Assembly (NCBI GenBank): GCA_005191425.1
Contig: SUPR01000016.1
Location: 1-44,194, forward strand
Length of the DNA stretch: 44,194 nt
Origin: Candidatus Helarchaeota ASGARD archaeon Hel_GB_B
GTDB lineage: Archaea > Asgardarchaeota > Lokiarchaeia > Helarchaeales > HEL-GB-B
Direction: 5' to 3'
The translations under genes were made by a program, and so were the position numbers. This document shows, piece after piece, positions 8,820 to 16,749 of the stretch; the stretch's first letter is position 1, and every line of letters begins with the position of its first letter. Below the pieces are notes generated by a model. It searched no databases. It saw only the letters and a list, made by a program, of their open reading frames with translations, and was not told where the DNA came from.

Positions 8820-10181
8820 CTAGATAAAATAAGATGGACTTATCTTCATTTCCTCAATAAAAAATTCTGGTTCATCAGTGTTTTTATTCTTTCTTACACA
8901 AATCCATTTTAACCAATTTTTATCATCTCTCTTAGGAAAATCTTCCCGATAATGTTCTCTACGGCTTTCTGTTCGTATCAATGATGCTCTTAAAAATAAT
9001 TCTGCACTGAGCAGTATATTTTCGACTTCTTTTATTTTAGCCAAATTGTGATAGTCTGTTGCAAATAAGTTGTTTAAATCATTTCTTTTCATTTCTCTAA
9101 TTTTATCTAATGCATTCTTTAATCTATTTTTGCGTTTGACAATTATTATATCATATGGAAAAATTATTTTTTGTATTTTATTAAGAAGTTCATCAGGTGT
9201 TATTCCCGATTTTTTATTCAACGGCTCAAATAATCTTATTTTTAACGATTCAATTAAATTATAATCTAATTGATAATCTTGGATATTTTTTATATATTTA
9301 GCAACTTCTATCCCTGCTTTAGCCCCACTAACATGACAATGAGCACTTGACATACCATTTAAAGAAGTAACACCAATATCTTGGCAATCTCCTACAGCAA
9401 ACAATCCTGGAATAGAACTTTGATATTTTAAATCTGTGACAATTCCGCCCATCATATTTTGAAAAGTAGGCATCCAAACATTTTTCATTTTTAATGGATC
9501 AATATTCAATTTTCTTAGTTTAGCCAAATGTAAAGGCATCCATCCACCCATTTCATCAATAAATAATCGGAATATATCATCAATTTTTGTACAATCTAAA
9601 TAAATTGGTGGGCCATGACCTTTTTTAACTTCTAATGCCATTGCTTTAACTAAATTTGAAACATCAGCTTTATCTTTAAGATTTGGTTCATATATTTCCA
9701 TAAATGGATAGCCTTCTCTATTTTTGAATTTAGCTCCAGCTTGACATAATGACCCTGTTCCTTCAAACCCCCAGTATGGTGAACCTGTATTAAAAAATAA
9801 GAATTCCATATTACGAAGTGTCGCACCTATTTTGTAGGCTAATTTATAACTTGATCCAGTTGTTGCTTGAGTACATGCATAATTTCCTCTAAAACTATTA
9901 TTTGATTCAGCTAATACTATTGTTTTTAATTTAAATATATAAAATTCACCTGTTATGCGGTTAAATCCAATAGTCCCAGCAATTTTTTCATTGCCTTTTG
10001 TTTTTAAAAGGTCTGTAATAAAGATTTTATTGAATATTTTTACTTTACGTTTTCTTGCTTGATCTAATAAAGCCTTTACAATAGCCTCCCCGCCAACTAA
10101 ATTCTTTCTTTTTAAACGTGGAAATATTAAATATTTTGCAAAAGGTACTCCTCTATTTGGTAATCTAATATATCTTCCCAT
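8820..10181 (-). pseudogene. FrdA/SdhA/AprA-like FAD flavoprotein, C-terminal part of a broken gene
   Basis: This 453-aa frame contains the capping domain and the C-terminal half of a fumarate-reductase/succinate-dehydrogenase-type flavoprotein. GGEAIVKALLDQA near 31-43 starts the region. MMGGIVTDLKYQ with GLFAVGDC near 241-266 is the typical second FAD-binding segment, and SLIRTESRREHYREDFPKRD near the C-terminus is the conserved end of the family. The N-terminal Rossmann/FAD motif is missing and lies in the upstream frame at 10205-10681, in a different frame. No plausible start produces a complete enzyme. The open frame is otherwise intact, so the damage is recent or is an assembly error. 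The enzyme would reduce or oxidise a dicarboxylate-like or other substrate together with the adjacent ferredoxin. Confidence 0.7.
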
Positions 10182-10204
10182 ATCTTTGGATTTAATAAAA
10201 TCCC

Positions 10205-10681
10205 CTATTTAGGATTAAATAGACCATTAGTACCTTTTGTTTTTTTATTCAATATTATTTTCTTAAAACACTTTAATACTGCCTTAACTATTGCAATTTT
10301 CAATTTACTTATAATTCGAATTATGTACCCTAACGAGATTTTTTGAAATTCGATTCCAAAATCTTCTAAATCTTTTAATCGTTGATAACTCATACTAATT
10401 ATATGGTTAAGAAATTTAGGCTCAATAATTCCCACCATGGTTTTTACAATTTCTTTCAAATATAACTCGTATTTTTCACCTGACTTTCCTAAATCTGAAG
10501 GAAAAATACATAACATTGCACCTGCTGAGAACCTTGATTGAGAACTCTTACCAACAAATCCCTTATCAACTATAATCACATCATTTACTCCATTATCAAC
10601 TGCTTTTATTGCAGTCCATAACCCTGCAAATCCTCCACCTATAATTAAAACATCAGTTTTTATTTCAGTTCCAAGCCTCAT
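10205..10681 (-). pseudogene. FrdA/SdhA/AprA-like FAD flavoprotein, N-terminal part of a broken gene
   Basis: This 158-aa frame begins with a classic FAD-binding motif, VLIIGGGFAG at 11-20. It continues with IIVDKGFVGKSS (ADP-binding acidic end, then the substrate/flavin loop) and SAGAM. Homology to the flavoprotein family seems to stop near LEDFGIEFQK, about residue 113. The following ~45 residues are lysine/isoleucine-rich and unlike the family, and the frame ends at a TAG (10205-10207). The rest of the enzyme resumes 23 bp later in another frame at GRYIRLPNRGVPF. This looks like an insertion of roughly 150 bp with a frameshift rather than a single-base slip. Start ATG at 10681. Confidence 0.7.
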
Positions 10682-11331
10682 CTATTTCACAATGATATAT
10701 TATTTTATTTACGAATTATAAATCCTATACGGAACATAGATCCATTTTTTTAATTATACTTTTAATTATTTAATTTATTAACGGTCTAAATAGAATTTGC
10801 TAATTAGCATTTAAATTATTATTAAAATTTGATTTAACTAATTTTGATTCATATAAAATTAAAAATCTGTTTAAAATAATATCCAATATTTAACTAAATA
10901 ATTTTACAATAATATATGTAAAGAAATCAATCATTTAAAATAAAAATTTAGTTTAATTTGAATAAAAATATTGCTATTTTCAAATTAATAATATCAAATT
11001 AGGTAATATAAAATAAAAATAACCTATATTATTAATTAGAAAGATTACAAATCCTTGAAAAATTAATAATGAGAAAAATTAAATTAAATAAAAAAATAAA
11101 TTTAGAAATCTACTAATGTTATGATTTTAATAACTTAGAAGAAAAAAATAAAGAATTGAGCCTAATTTTCGCAAAGTTCAAATACAACATACATGAAACT
11201 ATATATGGAGAAAATTAGAATAAAAAAGTAGTTTAATAAATATTTCAAAAAGTATTCACATTATTTTATTCGAGTTTAAATAAAAATTCAAATTAATTGA
11301 CGATAAAAATTTAATAATTCTTTCAATAGCT
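10682..11331. other. Divergent intergenic region, no recognised genes
   Basis: About 650 bp of AT-rich sequence between the minus-strand flavoprotein start and the plus-strand transporter. It must contain promoters for both directions. I see no coding-like frame, no tRNA and no clear repeat. Confidence 0.4.
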
Positions 11332-12768
11332 ATGATTAGTATGCCAATTTATACCATACTTATTCCAGTTGTCTTTTTAATAGTAATAGGATTAATAATG
11401 AGTGGAAAATTCTCTAGAGTAATAGTTGGTTTAAGTGGATCACTAATTATTATTATCATGATGCTTATTGAATCGGTACCTATGGCTACTATAATTGGAT
11501 TTCTTATAGGTACTCCGTCTAACAATTTTGTAAATTTTTTTTCTATTCTATTAATTTTTGGAATGTTAATTATTATAAGTATATGTCATAAATCAGGTGT
11601 ATTTTCAATAATTGCGTTTAAGATCGTCCAAAAGACGGGCGGAAACCGATTTATATTGTTTTCGGTGTTAAATTTATTATCATTTTTATTTTCAGCAATT
11701 CTAAATAACATTTTAACTATTCTTTTATTAATACCACTTACAATAACTATTTGTAAAATTTTAAATATTAATCCAATTCCTTATATTATTTCTGAAGCTC
11801 TAATTGTAAATTTGGGTGGGATTTTATTCCTTATCAGTTCAATTCCTAATATTCTAATAAGTGAAGCAATAGGTTGGACATTTGACCAATTTTTTTATGA
11901 AGTTGGGTTTTTTTCATTTATTTTATTGTTTATTACACTGATTTTTTTATTAGGATGCAATAAAACTAAATTAGAGATTCCTGATAAGAATTTAATAAAA
12001 GTCCTAAAAGAATATGACCCTTGGATTTTCGTTAAAGATAAAAAATCTTTTTATATTACATTTTTGATGTTAATAATCACTATTATTTGTTTTATTATTG
12101 TTCCCATAATAATTCCAATTAATATTGGCTTGATTGCTATTAGTTCTGGAGTAATATTAATTATAATCACAAAACAAGATATAAAATCATTAATTAAAAT
12201 TTTAGATTTTGAATTGATATTATACTTACTAAGTATTTTTCTAATTACAGATGCATTAGAGTTCACAGGCTTATTAAACTATATTTCAAATTTTTTGTAT
12301 TACTTAACGCAGGGTAATCCACTGACTACATCTCTTTTAATTTTATGGGGTTCAGCTTTTTTAAGTAGTTCTATTGACAATGCACCTATAACGAAGATTA
12401 TGATTCCTATTGTTGATGATTTAATAAGTATATCAGGTATACCAGAATCTTTAAGTCATGGTATTTTTGCATCTTTGGTTTATGGAGCAAATATAGGTGA
12501 TAATTTAACACCTATGGGTGATAATATTCTTACATTCCAAATATTAGAAGATTATAATATGAAAATTTCGGTCAAGCAATTTTTTAAAATAGGATTTATT
12601 TCCACGATTGTTCAATTAATTGGAATATCTATTTATATAGTTCTAAAATTTAATTTTTTGTTTTTCATATTTGGAATGATAATTTTGGTAGGTATTAGCC
12701 TATTTTTTCTAATTTATTTCTTTAAAACTGAAATTTTTGGTATAATAAAAAATATTTTTGTAAAATAA
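11332..12768 (+). CDS. ArsB/NhaD/CitMHS-family (IT superfamily) membrane transporter
   Basis: The protein has 478 aa, about 12 membrane helices and two pseudo-symmetrical halves. The conserved helical breaks of the ion transporter superfamily are visible. LFSAILNNILTILLLIP near 122-138 and ALIVNLGGILFLISSIPNILIS near 156-177 stand for the N-x-G-x-x-T...DPPN region. SAFLSSSIDNAPITKIMIP near 341-359 and YGANIGDNLTPMGDN near 384-398 are the second-half equivalents. Relatives exchange Na+/H+ (NhaD), export arsenite (ArsB) or carry citrate. The first-half DPPN motif is degenerate (SSIPN), which makes a direct ArsB or NhaD label unsafe. No arsenic genes are nearby. ATG at 11332, with another ATG three codons later. 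Confidence 0.8.
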   Translation: MISMPIYTILIPVVFLIVIGLIMSGKFSRVIVGLSGSLIIIIMMLIESVPMATIIGFLIGTPSNNFVNFFSILLIFGMLIIISICHKSGVFSIIAFKIVQKTGGNRFILFSVLNLLSFLFSAILNNILTILLLIPLTITICKILNINPIPYIISEALIVNLGGILFLISSIPNILISEAIGWTFDQFFYEVGFFSFILLFITLIFLLGCNKTKLEIPDKNLIKVLKEYDPWIFVKDKKSFYITFLMLIITIICFIIVPIIIPINIGLIAISSGVILIIITKQDIKSLIKILDFELILYLLSIFLITDALEFTGLLNYISNFLYYLTQGNPLTTSLLILWGSAFLSSSIDNAPITKIMIPIVDDLISISGIPESLSHGIFASLVYGANIGDNLTPMGDNILTFQILEDYNMKISVKQFFKIGFISTIVQLIGISIYIVLKFNFLFFIFGMIILVGISLFFLIYFFKTEIFGIIKNIFVK

Positions 12769-12856
12769 ATTCTTAAAACTTTTTTATTTTGAATTCCGAA
12801 TAAATTCATTATCTAATTAATAATTTAATAAATAAATATGGTGAATAAAATAAAAA

Positions 12857-13771
12857 ATGACTTCTGGAAAATTATTAGAAATTAATGGTATTTTACAAAA
12901 AATGAGGATAAATCCTATAGCTAATAATGGTTATAGCGAATATTTCGAATGTAAATCAGGTGATAATCTATTTTACAGAGTTTGGAAAGCTGAAAATCAG
13001 ACAAGAATCGTAATTGGAATACATGGAATGGCAGCTCATTCTGAATATTATATTCAAGTGGCGGATCAATTAATAGATAAGGGAATTTCTGTTTTTGCCT
13101 TAGATTTAAAGCATCATGGGCATTCTACTGGCAAAATTGGTGACCTTAAAAATTTTCAAGAATTAATTGACCAAGTCCATGAATTTATACTAAAGATAAA
13201 AAATGAAAATAGTGGAATACCAATTTTTCTAATGGGAATAAGTATGGGTGGATGTTTGGCTATTAATTATTCAATTAAGTATCCAGAAGATATTAATGGA
13301 CTAATTTTAATGGCGCCTGCAGTTAAAGTAAATTTAAAATTTTCTTTTTACGATATTTTGAAATTACCAATTTTAGGAATTGTATATTTGGTCAATAAAA
13401 GCAAACCTATTATTAGCATAGAAAAAAGATCTTTAGATTTAGGGACTAGAAATCCTCTTCGTAAAGAGTATGATAAAAATGATGAATATCGAATAAAAAA
13501 AGTTTCTGTAAGATATCTATTACAAATTAATTCATGGGTTAAAAAAGCATTCAAAAACAGAAATAAAATATCACACCCGGTTATTATATTTCAAGGCAGC
13601 GATGATAAATTAGTATCTCCCGAAAGCGTTGAACAATTTTATAAGGACTTGAATATCAATGATAAATCTTTAATAATTTTAAAAGGAGCTTATCATACCC
13701 TATTTTCAGACCCTGCAATGGAGAATGAAAATGGCTGGAAAAAAATGTCTGAATGGATATTAGCACATTAA
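12857..13771 (+). CDS. Alpha/beta hydrolase, monoacylglycerol-lipase-like (serine aminopeptidase S33 type)
   Basis: The protein has 304 aa with an alpha/beta hydrolase core. The oxyanion-hole segment is IHGMAAHS at 55-62. The nucleophile elbow is GISMGG with Ser129. The acid is likely Asp249 or Asp250 in GSDDKLVSP, and the catalytic His280 lies in GAYHTLF. The HxxGHSTG segment near 87-93 matches the lysophospholipase/monoacylglycerol lipase group (PldB, Hydrolase_4). It probably cleaves an acyl ester of a lipid or other small ester. No signal peptide, so cytoplasmic. It is followed after 20 bp by the aminopeptidase-like gene, so the two are probably co-transcribed. Confidence 0.88.
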   Translation: MTSGKLLEINGILQKMRINPIANNGYSEYFECKSGDNLFYRVWKAENQTRIVIGIHGMAAHSEYYIQVADQLIDKGISVFALDLKHHGHSTGKIGDLKNFQELIDQVHEFILKIKNENSGIPIFLMGISMGGCLAINYSIKYPEDINGLILMAPAVKVNLKFSFYDILKLPILGIVYLVNKSKPIISIEKRSLDLGTRNPLRKEYDKNDEYRIKKVSVRYLLQINSWVKKAFKNRNKISHPVIIFQGSDDKLVSPESVEQFYKDLNINDKSLIILKGAYHTLFSDPAMENENGWKKMSEWILAH

Positions 13772-13791
13772 AGTTTAAATAAATAATTAAA

Positions 13792-14823
13792 ATGGTTAAA
13801 ATGATTAACAAATCTATAAAAGATGGAATAATTTCTATGTTTAAAGTTAATTTTAAGGTAAAACCTAGTGAATCGATTTTAATATTATCAGATTATCCTA
13901 CAGAAGATGATTTGATTAATTTATCAACTAATCAAATTAATGAAATGATACAAAGAATATATTTAGCCAGGGATATTTATGAAGTAGGGATCAATTTAGG
14001 TTATAATATTTTTTTAAAATTATATCCTGCTACTGGTCAATCTGGTAAGGAAATACCCAATGATATAGCTGATCTGATGCTGAAATATGATATTTTTATT
14101 GCCATTACTACTTATTCCCTTACTCATACTACTGCTCGTTTGAATGCGACTGAAAATATGAAGAGAGGTGCAAGTTGTCCCGGGATTCTGCCGCAAATGT
14201 TCGGAAAAGAAGGCCCAATGCAAGTAGATTATAATTTAATTTCTAAATTTACAATAGATTTAGCCGAAAAAGTGAATGAAGCATCTAAAGGCCTAATAAC
14301 TGCTCCAAACGGAACTAATGTTGAATTCCGAATAAATCCTAAAAGTTGTGAATACGATACCGGAATTATTGATAGCCCGGGAGATTTTTCAAATCTTCCT
14401 GCTGGTGAAGCATATCTTGCACCAATGCAAAATTCAACGAATGGAACATTAGTAGTCTCAAAAGGATGGTTTAAGGGACTTAAAAAAGATATGAGTTTTA
14501 AAATTGAAAATGGTTTAGTACAATCAATTGAAGGAGGCGGCGAAATTGGAGAAAAATTTAATAATTTACTTTTCAGTAAAAATATTGATGAATTAATATC
14601 ACTCTCAAGGAGAAATATCGCCGAAATCGGTATAGGTACCAATCCCAATGCCAAAAATCCCTTAAATATTCTTGAAGCAGAAAAAATTAAGGGAACATGT
14701 CACGTAGCTATCGGTGATAATCACACTTTTAGTGGTGGTACAGTTGAATCAGACATTCACATTGATTTTGTAATCCCAAATGCCCGATTATTTCTTGATG
14801 AGGAAGAAATAAAATTAAATTAA
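13792..14823 (+). CDS. M29-like aminopeptidase / NicX-related metalloenzyme
   Basis: The 343-aa protein resembles the thermophilic aminopeptidase (M29, AmpS/aminopeptidase T) and the related NicX dioxygenase fold. The diagnostic C-terminal part is IAEIGIGTNPNAK near 273-285, followed by the metal-site-like stretch CHVAIGDNHTFSGGTVESDIH near 303-323. The N-terminal domain (ILILSDYPTEDDL) is also typical. Members bind divalent metal through Glu/His/Asp residues, and those in the last segment are present. The length is shorter than classical M29 aminopeptidases (about 400), matching the archaeal 'aminopeptidase-like' subgroup whose true activity is unknown. It lies downstream of the hydrolase in a likely two-gene operon. 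ATG at 13792, with an alternative ATG at 13801. Confidence 0.75.
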   Translation: MVKMINKSIKDGIISMFKVNFKVKPSESILILSDYPTEDDLINLSTNQINEMIQRIYLARDIYEVGINLGYNIFLKLYPATGQSGKEIPNDIADLMLKYDIFIAITTYSLTHTTARLNATENMKRGASCPGILPQMFGKEGPMQVDYNLISKFTIDLAEKVNEASKGLITAPNGTNVEFRINPKSCEYDTGIIDSPGDFSNLPAGEAYLAPMQNSTNGTLVVSKGWFKGLKKDMSFKIENGLVQSIEGGGEIGEKFNNLLFSKNIDELISLSRRNIAEIGIGTNPNAKNPLNILEAEKIKGTCHVAIGDNHTFSGGTVESDIHIDFVIPNARLFLDEEEIKLN

Positions 14824-14857
14824 AATGAGATTTTTCAAAATTCTTTATTCAACATAA

Positions 14858-14938
14858 TTATATAAATATCAATTCTATTTTTTCGCAAATATATTCTTTA
14901 AGATCTTTATGTAAATTTTTAACTATTTCTTTATCTAT
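14858..14938 (-). pseudogene. 5' remnant of a small minus-strand ORF inside repeat copy A
   Basis: Read on the minus strand from 14938, the frame gives IDKEIVKNLHKDLKEYI followed by a few residues and a TAA. The same start occurs in repeat copy B as MEKEIVRSLYKNLIKKYI (gene at 16224-16406). In copy A the initiator is ATA instead of ATG and the frame stops after 26 codons. The matching amino-acid pattern suggests that both repeats carry the beginning of the same former gene. Confidence 0.4.
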
Positions 14939-15240
14939 AATATAATAGCATCTTAGAGAGTTTTAGAGCGTATAGAGATTTTGTTAACATAATATCATTT
15001 TTTATTGATTTATATATAATTATTGAATATATTTATAGGATCATTTCCATTTTTTGATATGAGAATTCTATGGATTAATGAAAAAATACTTAAAGAGATT
15101 TCAATTTGTCCTAGAATTATTAGAAAATCTGTTTGTCTATCGCTTAAAATTACTGATATAATATAATCTAAATCGGAATGCTTTTATTTAAAAACACGCA
15201 TTTTACATGGGCGACAGAATTTATAAAAACTCAGAATAAA
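14877..15240. repeat. Diverged long direct repeat, copy A
   Basis: This segment aligns almost end to end with 16345-16715, in the same orientation, on the other side of the nuclease-like gene. Shared landmarks in order are a CTATTTCTTT tract, ATAATATA, a TTTTTTATTGAT tract, ATTATTGAAT, ATTTCCATTTT, GAGAATTC and finally the ~70-bp element that begins TAAATCGGAATG. Small indels and scattered substitutions separate the copies, and similarity weakens between about 15080 and 15165. The repeat is non-coding except for a short minus-strand ORF start. It may be a duplicated promoter region or the ends of a former mobile unit. Confidence 0.6.
15169..15240 (+). repeat. Dispersed ~70-bp upstream element, copy A
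   Basis: It begins TAAATCGGAATG, continues CTTTTATTTAAAAACACGC and ends near GACAGAATTTATAAAAAC. The final AATTTATAAAA looks like an archaeal TATA box, about 45 bp before the ATG of the nuclease-like gene. Copies B (16645) and C (5573) share the spacing of all these blocks. Confidence 0.55.
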
Positions 15241-15266
15241 TAAAATATAATAAAAGAGAGAAACAA

Positions 15267-16121
15267 ATGAATAAAAAAGATTCCTATTCAAGAAACAAAA
15301 TATTACAAAAATTCTTAGATATACAGCCTTATTTTGAGTCAGTATTCCAAGAATTAAAATCTGACCATACCCATTTTTCCATGTACTATTGTAATGGGGT
15401 TATGCAATTTGTATCCTATCTCAAGAAATACGGTAAATCAATAGACAAAGGGCTTATTCATGACATATTCAAAGTATTTTTTTCACAATTAAAATATAAA
15501 GAAGAGGGAGTCGCGATCGAAAAAATTATGGGTAAAAAGAGGTTGGATATTTATAGGACAATTGCAGACGAAATAATAGAAGTAAAAACAATAAGCAATA
15601 TTTCTTTTAAAAAGATATATGGCACAGTTAAATCTGTATTTAAAATAATACCAAGAACTGATCGGTTATGGCTATTTTTCTTTATGAAGTTAGAACCTCC
15701 AATTCTAAAAAATAAGGAAAATAAAAAAGATAATGTGAAAGACTTGAAATGCAAATATTTTTTAATATTCCTTGATATATTACTATCAGGTGTAGACGAT
15801 TTGACCGAAATTAATAAGGAATTGGAGAATGGAATAAAAGAGTTGATAGAGAGTGGAGCAGAGGAATTGGATATATCAAAGGAAATAATAATTCCATTAG
15901 AAAATGTAGTGTTTGTGGAGGATCTAAAAAGAGAGTTAGAGGAAAAAAATAGGATAATAGAAGAAATAGAGAAAGAACTAATAAAAGAGAAACTTGAAAA
16001 AAAGAGGATATTAGAAGAAAAAGAGAAAGAGAAACTTGAAAAAATGAAAATAAAAAATAAACTAGAAAAAAAGGAAAAAGAGCTACAAGAACTTAGAAAA
16101 AAATTAAAAAACATAAAATAA
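15267..16121 (+). CDS. Putative PD-(D/E)XK-fold protein with long C-terminal coiled coil
   Basis: The protein has 284 aa. Residues 60-145 contain an arrangement typical of the PD-(D/E)XK nuclease core: a helix with acidic residues (KEEGVAIEKIMG, 78-89), KRLDIY with Asp94, then EIIEVK with Glu105 and Lys107, and a later hydrophobic strand DRLWLFFFM at 132-140. Residues from about 200 to the end are a highly charged coiled coil of Lys/Glu heptads. Nuclease-like proteins with coiled tails occur in Rpn-type transposase-associated and restriction families. I infer a DNA-related role but cannot place it in a named family. It is enclosed by the two direct repeats, which suggests mobility or duplication. 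A good ribosome binding stretch (AAGAGAG) precedes ATG 15267. Confidence 0.6.
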   Translation: MNKKDSYSRNKILQKFLDIQPYFESVFQELKSDHTHFSMYYCNGVMQFVSYLKKYGKSIDKGLIHDIFKVFFSQLKYKEEGVAIEKIMGKKRLDIYRTIADEIIEVKTISNISFKKIYGTVKSVFKIIPRTDRLWLFFFMKLEPPILKNKENKKDNVKDLKCKYFLIFLDILLSGVDDLTEINKELENGIKELIESGAEELDISKEIIIPLENVVFVEDLKRELEEKNRIIEEIEKELIKEKLEKKRILEEKEKEKLEKMKIKNKLEKKEKELQELRKKLKNIK

Positions 16122-16223
16122 ACTAAAATATGGAATACAAACAGCAATAGATAATGATCCTTGATTCATTTTATAAAGTTATAACTGAAATATTTATCAA
16201 TAATATAATTAATATTATTTATA

Positions 16224-16406
16224 TCAATCATTTAGAAAAAATCGGAAAAAATATATGATTATAGAAGGAATGATATATAAATTAAGAATTCCGTAAGTTT
16301 TTTCGAAATCCTTAGCAAGATAAGGATATATTAATAATAATTTTATTTCGTGAATATATTTTTTGATAAGATTTTTATATAAACTTCTAACTATTTCTTT
16401 TTCCAT
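16224..16406 (-). CDS. Small hypothetical ORF overlapping repeat copy B
   Basis: The ORF has 60 codons starting ATG at 16406, with N-terminus MEKEIVRSLYKNLIKKYI and a hydrophobic, isoleucine/phenylalanine-rich C-terminal part. Its first ~25 codons have a degenerate twin in repeat copy A (14858-14938), in the same position relative to the rest of the repeat. It may be the truncated start of a larger lost gene. Coding status is uncertain; the only support is the conserved amino-acid pattern between the two copies. Confidence 0.3.
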   Translation of the reverse strand: MEKEIVRSLYKNLIKKYIHEIKLLLIYPYLAKDFEKTYGILNLYIIPSIIIYFFRFFLND

Positions 16407-16567
16407 AATATAGGAGCAGAATCTTAGTGATCTTTATGATATAAATAGATTTTATTAATGCAATATCGTTTTTTATTGATCTGTATTTAGTTATTGAATG
16501 TATTCATATGATTATTTCCATTTTATAATGCGAGAATTCCCGAGATTGATAAAGGAAAAATTTGAAA

Positions 16568-16576
16568 AGGAGGTGA
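16568..16576 (+). promoter_or_regulatory. Perfect Shine-Dalgarno-like string without a long ORF
   Basis: AGGAGGTGA here is complementary to the usual 3' end of 16S rRNA. The nearest candidate start is a TTG at 16589, giving only 32 codons (MLRSILIFCLK...), and a GTG inside the string gives a similarly short frame. It may mark a lost gene or a very short peptide. It is too far from the ATG at 16750 to serve that gene. Confidence 0.3.
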
Positions 16577-16644
16577 ACCAAACCAAAATTGTTAAGAAGT
16601 ATACTTATCTTTTGTTTGAAATTACATATATTTGCAAAGAATTT

Positions 16645-16715
16645 TAAATCGGAATGTTTTTATTTGAAAACTTCCACTTTACATTAGCAACGGAATATAT
16701 ATACATTAAAATCTA
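16645..16715 (+). repeat. Dispersed ~70-bp upstream element, copy B
   Basis: TAAATCGGAATG is followed by TTTTTATTTGAAAAC and CATTAGCAACGGAATATATA. The GGAATATATATACAT part is a plausible TATA box about 50 bp before ATG 16750, so this copy probably drives the dehydratase pair. The block order is identical to copies A and C. Confidence 0.55.
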
Positions 16716-16749
16716 AAATATATAAAAAATTAATTGGTCATGTAAGTTT

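Larger units (their letters stand above)
16345..16715. repeat. Diverged long direct repeat, copy B
   Basis: Partner of 14877-15240. The same blocks appear in the same order, with substitutions and small indels, and it ends in the ~70-bp element just before the dehydratase operon. Together the copies bracket a unit of about 1.5 kb containing the nuclease-like gene. A stretch at 16560-16640 is different from copy A and contains a perfect Shine-Dalgarno-like string. Confidence 0.6.

Noticed and set aside
8528-8912. Overlapping plus-strand frames over the ferredoxin gene
   Set aside because: The minus strand encodes two perfect 4Fe-4S motifs; the plus-strand frames lack any motif.
10205-10207. 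TAG between the two flavoprotein halves as a pyrrolysine codon
   Set aside because: The downstream half is in a different frame, so reading through TAG would not restore the protein.
14229-14654. 141-codon minus-strand frame opposite the aminopeptidase-like gene
   Set aside because: The plus strand has recognised family motifs across the same bases.
15551-16147. Long minus-strand open frame opposite the nuclease-like gene
   Set aside because: It is made of Ser/Phe runs, the mirror of the Lys/Glu coiled coil on the plus strand, with no independent support.
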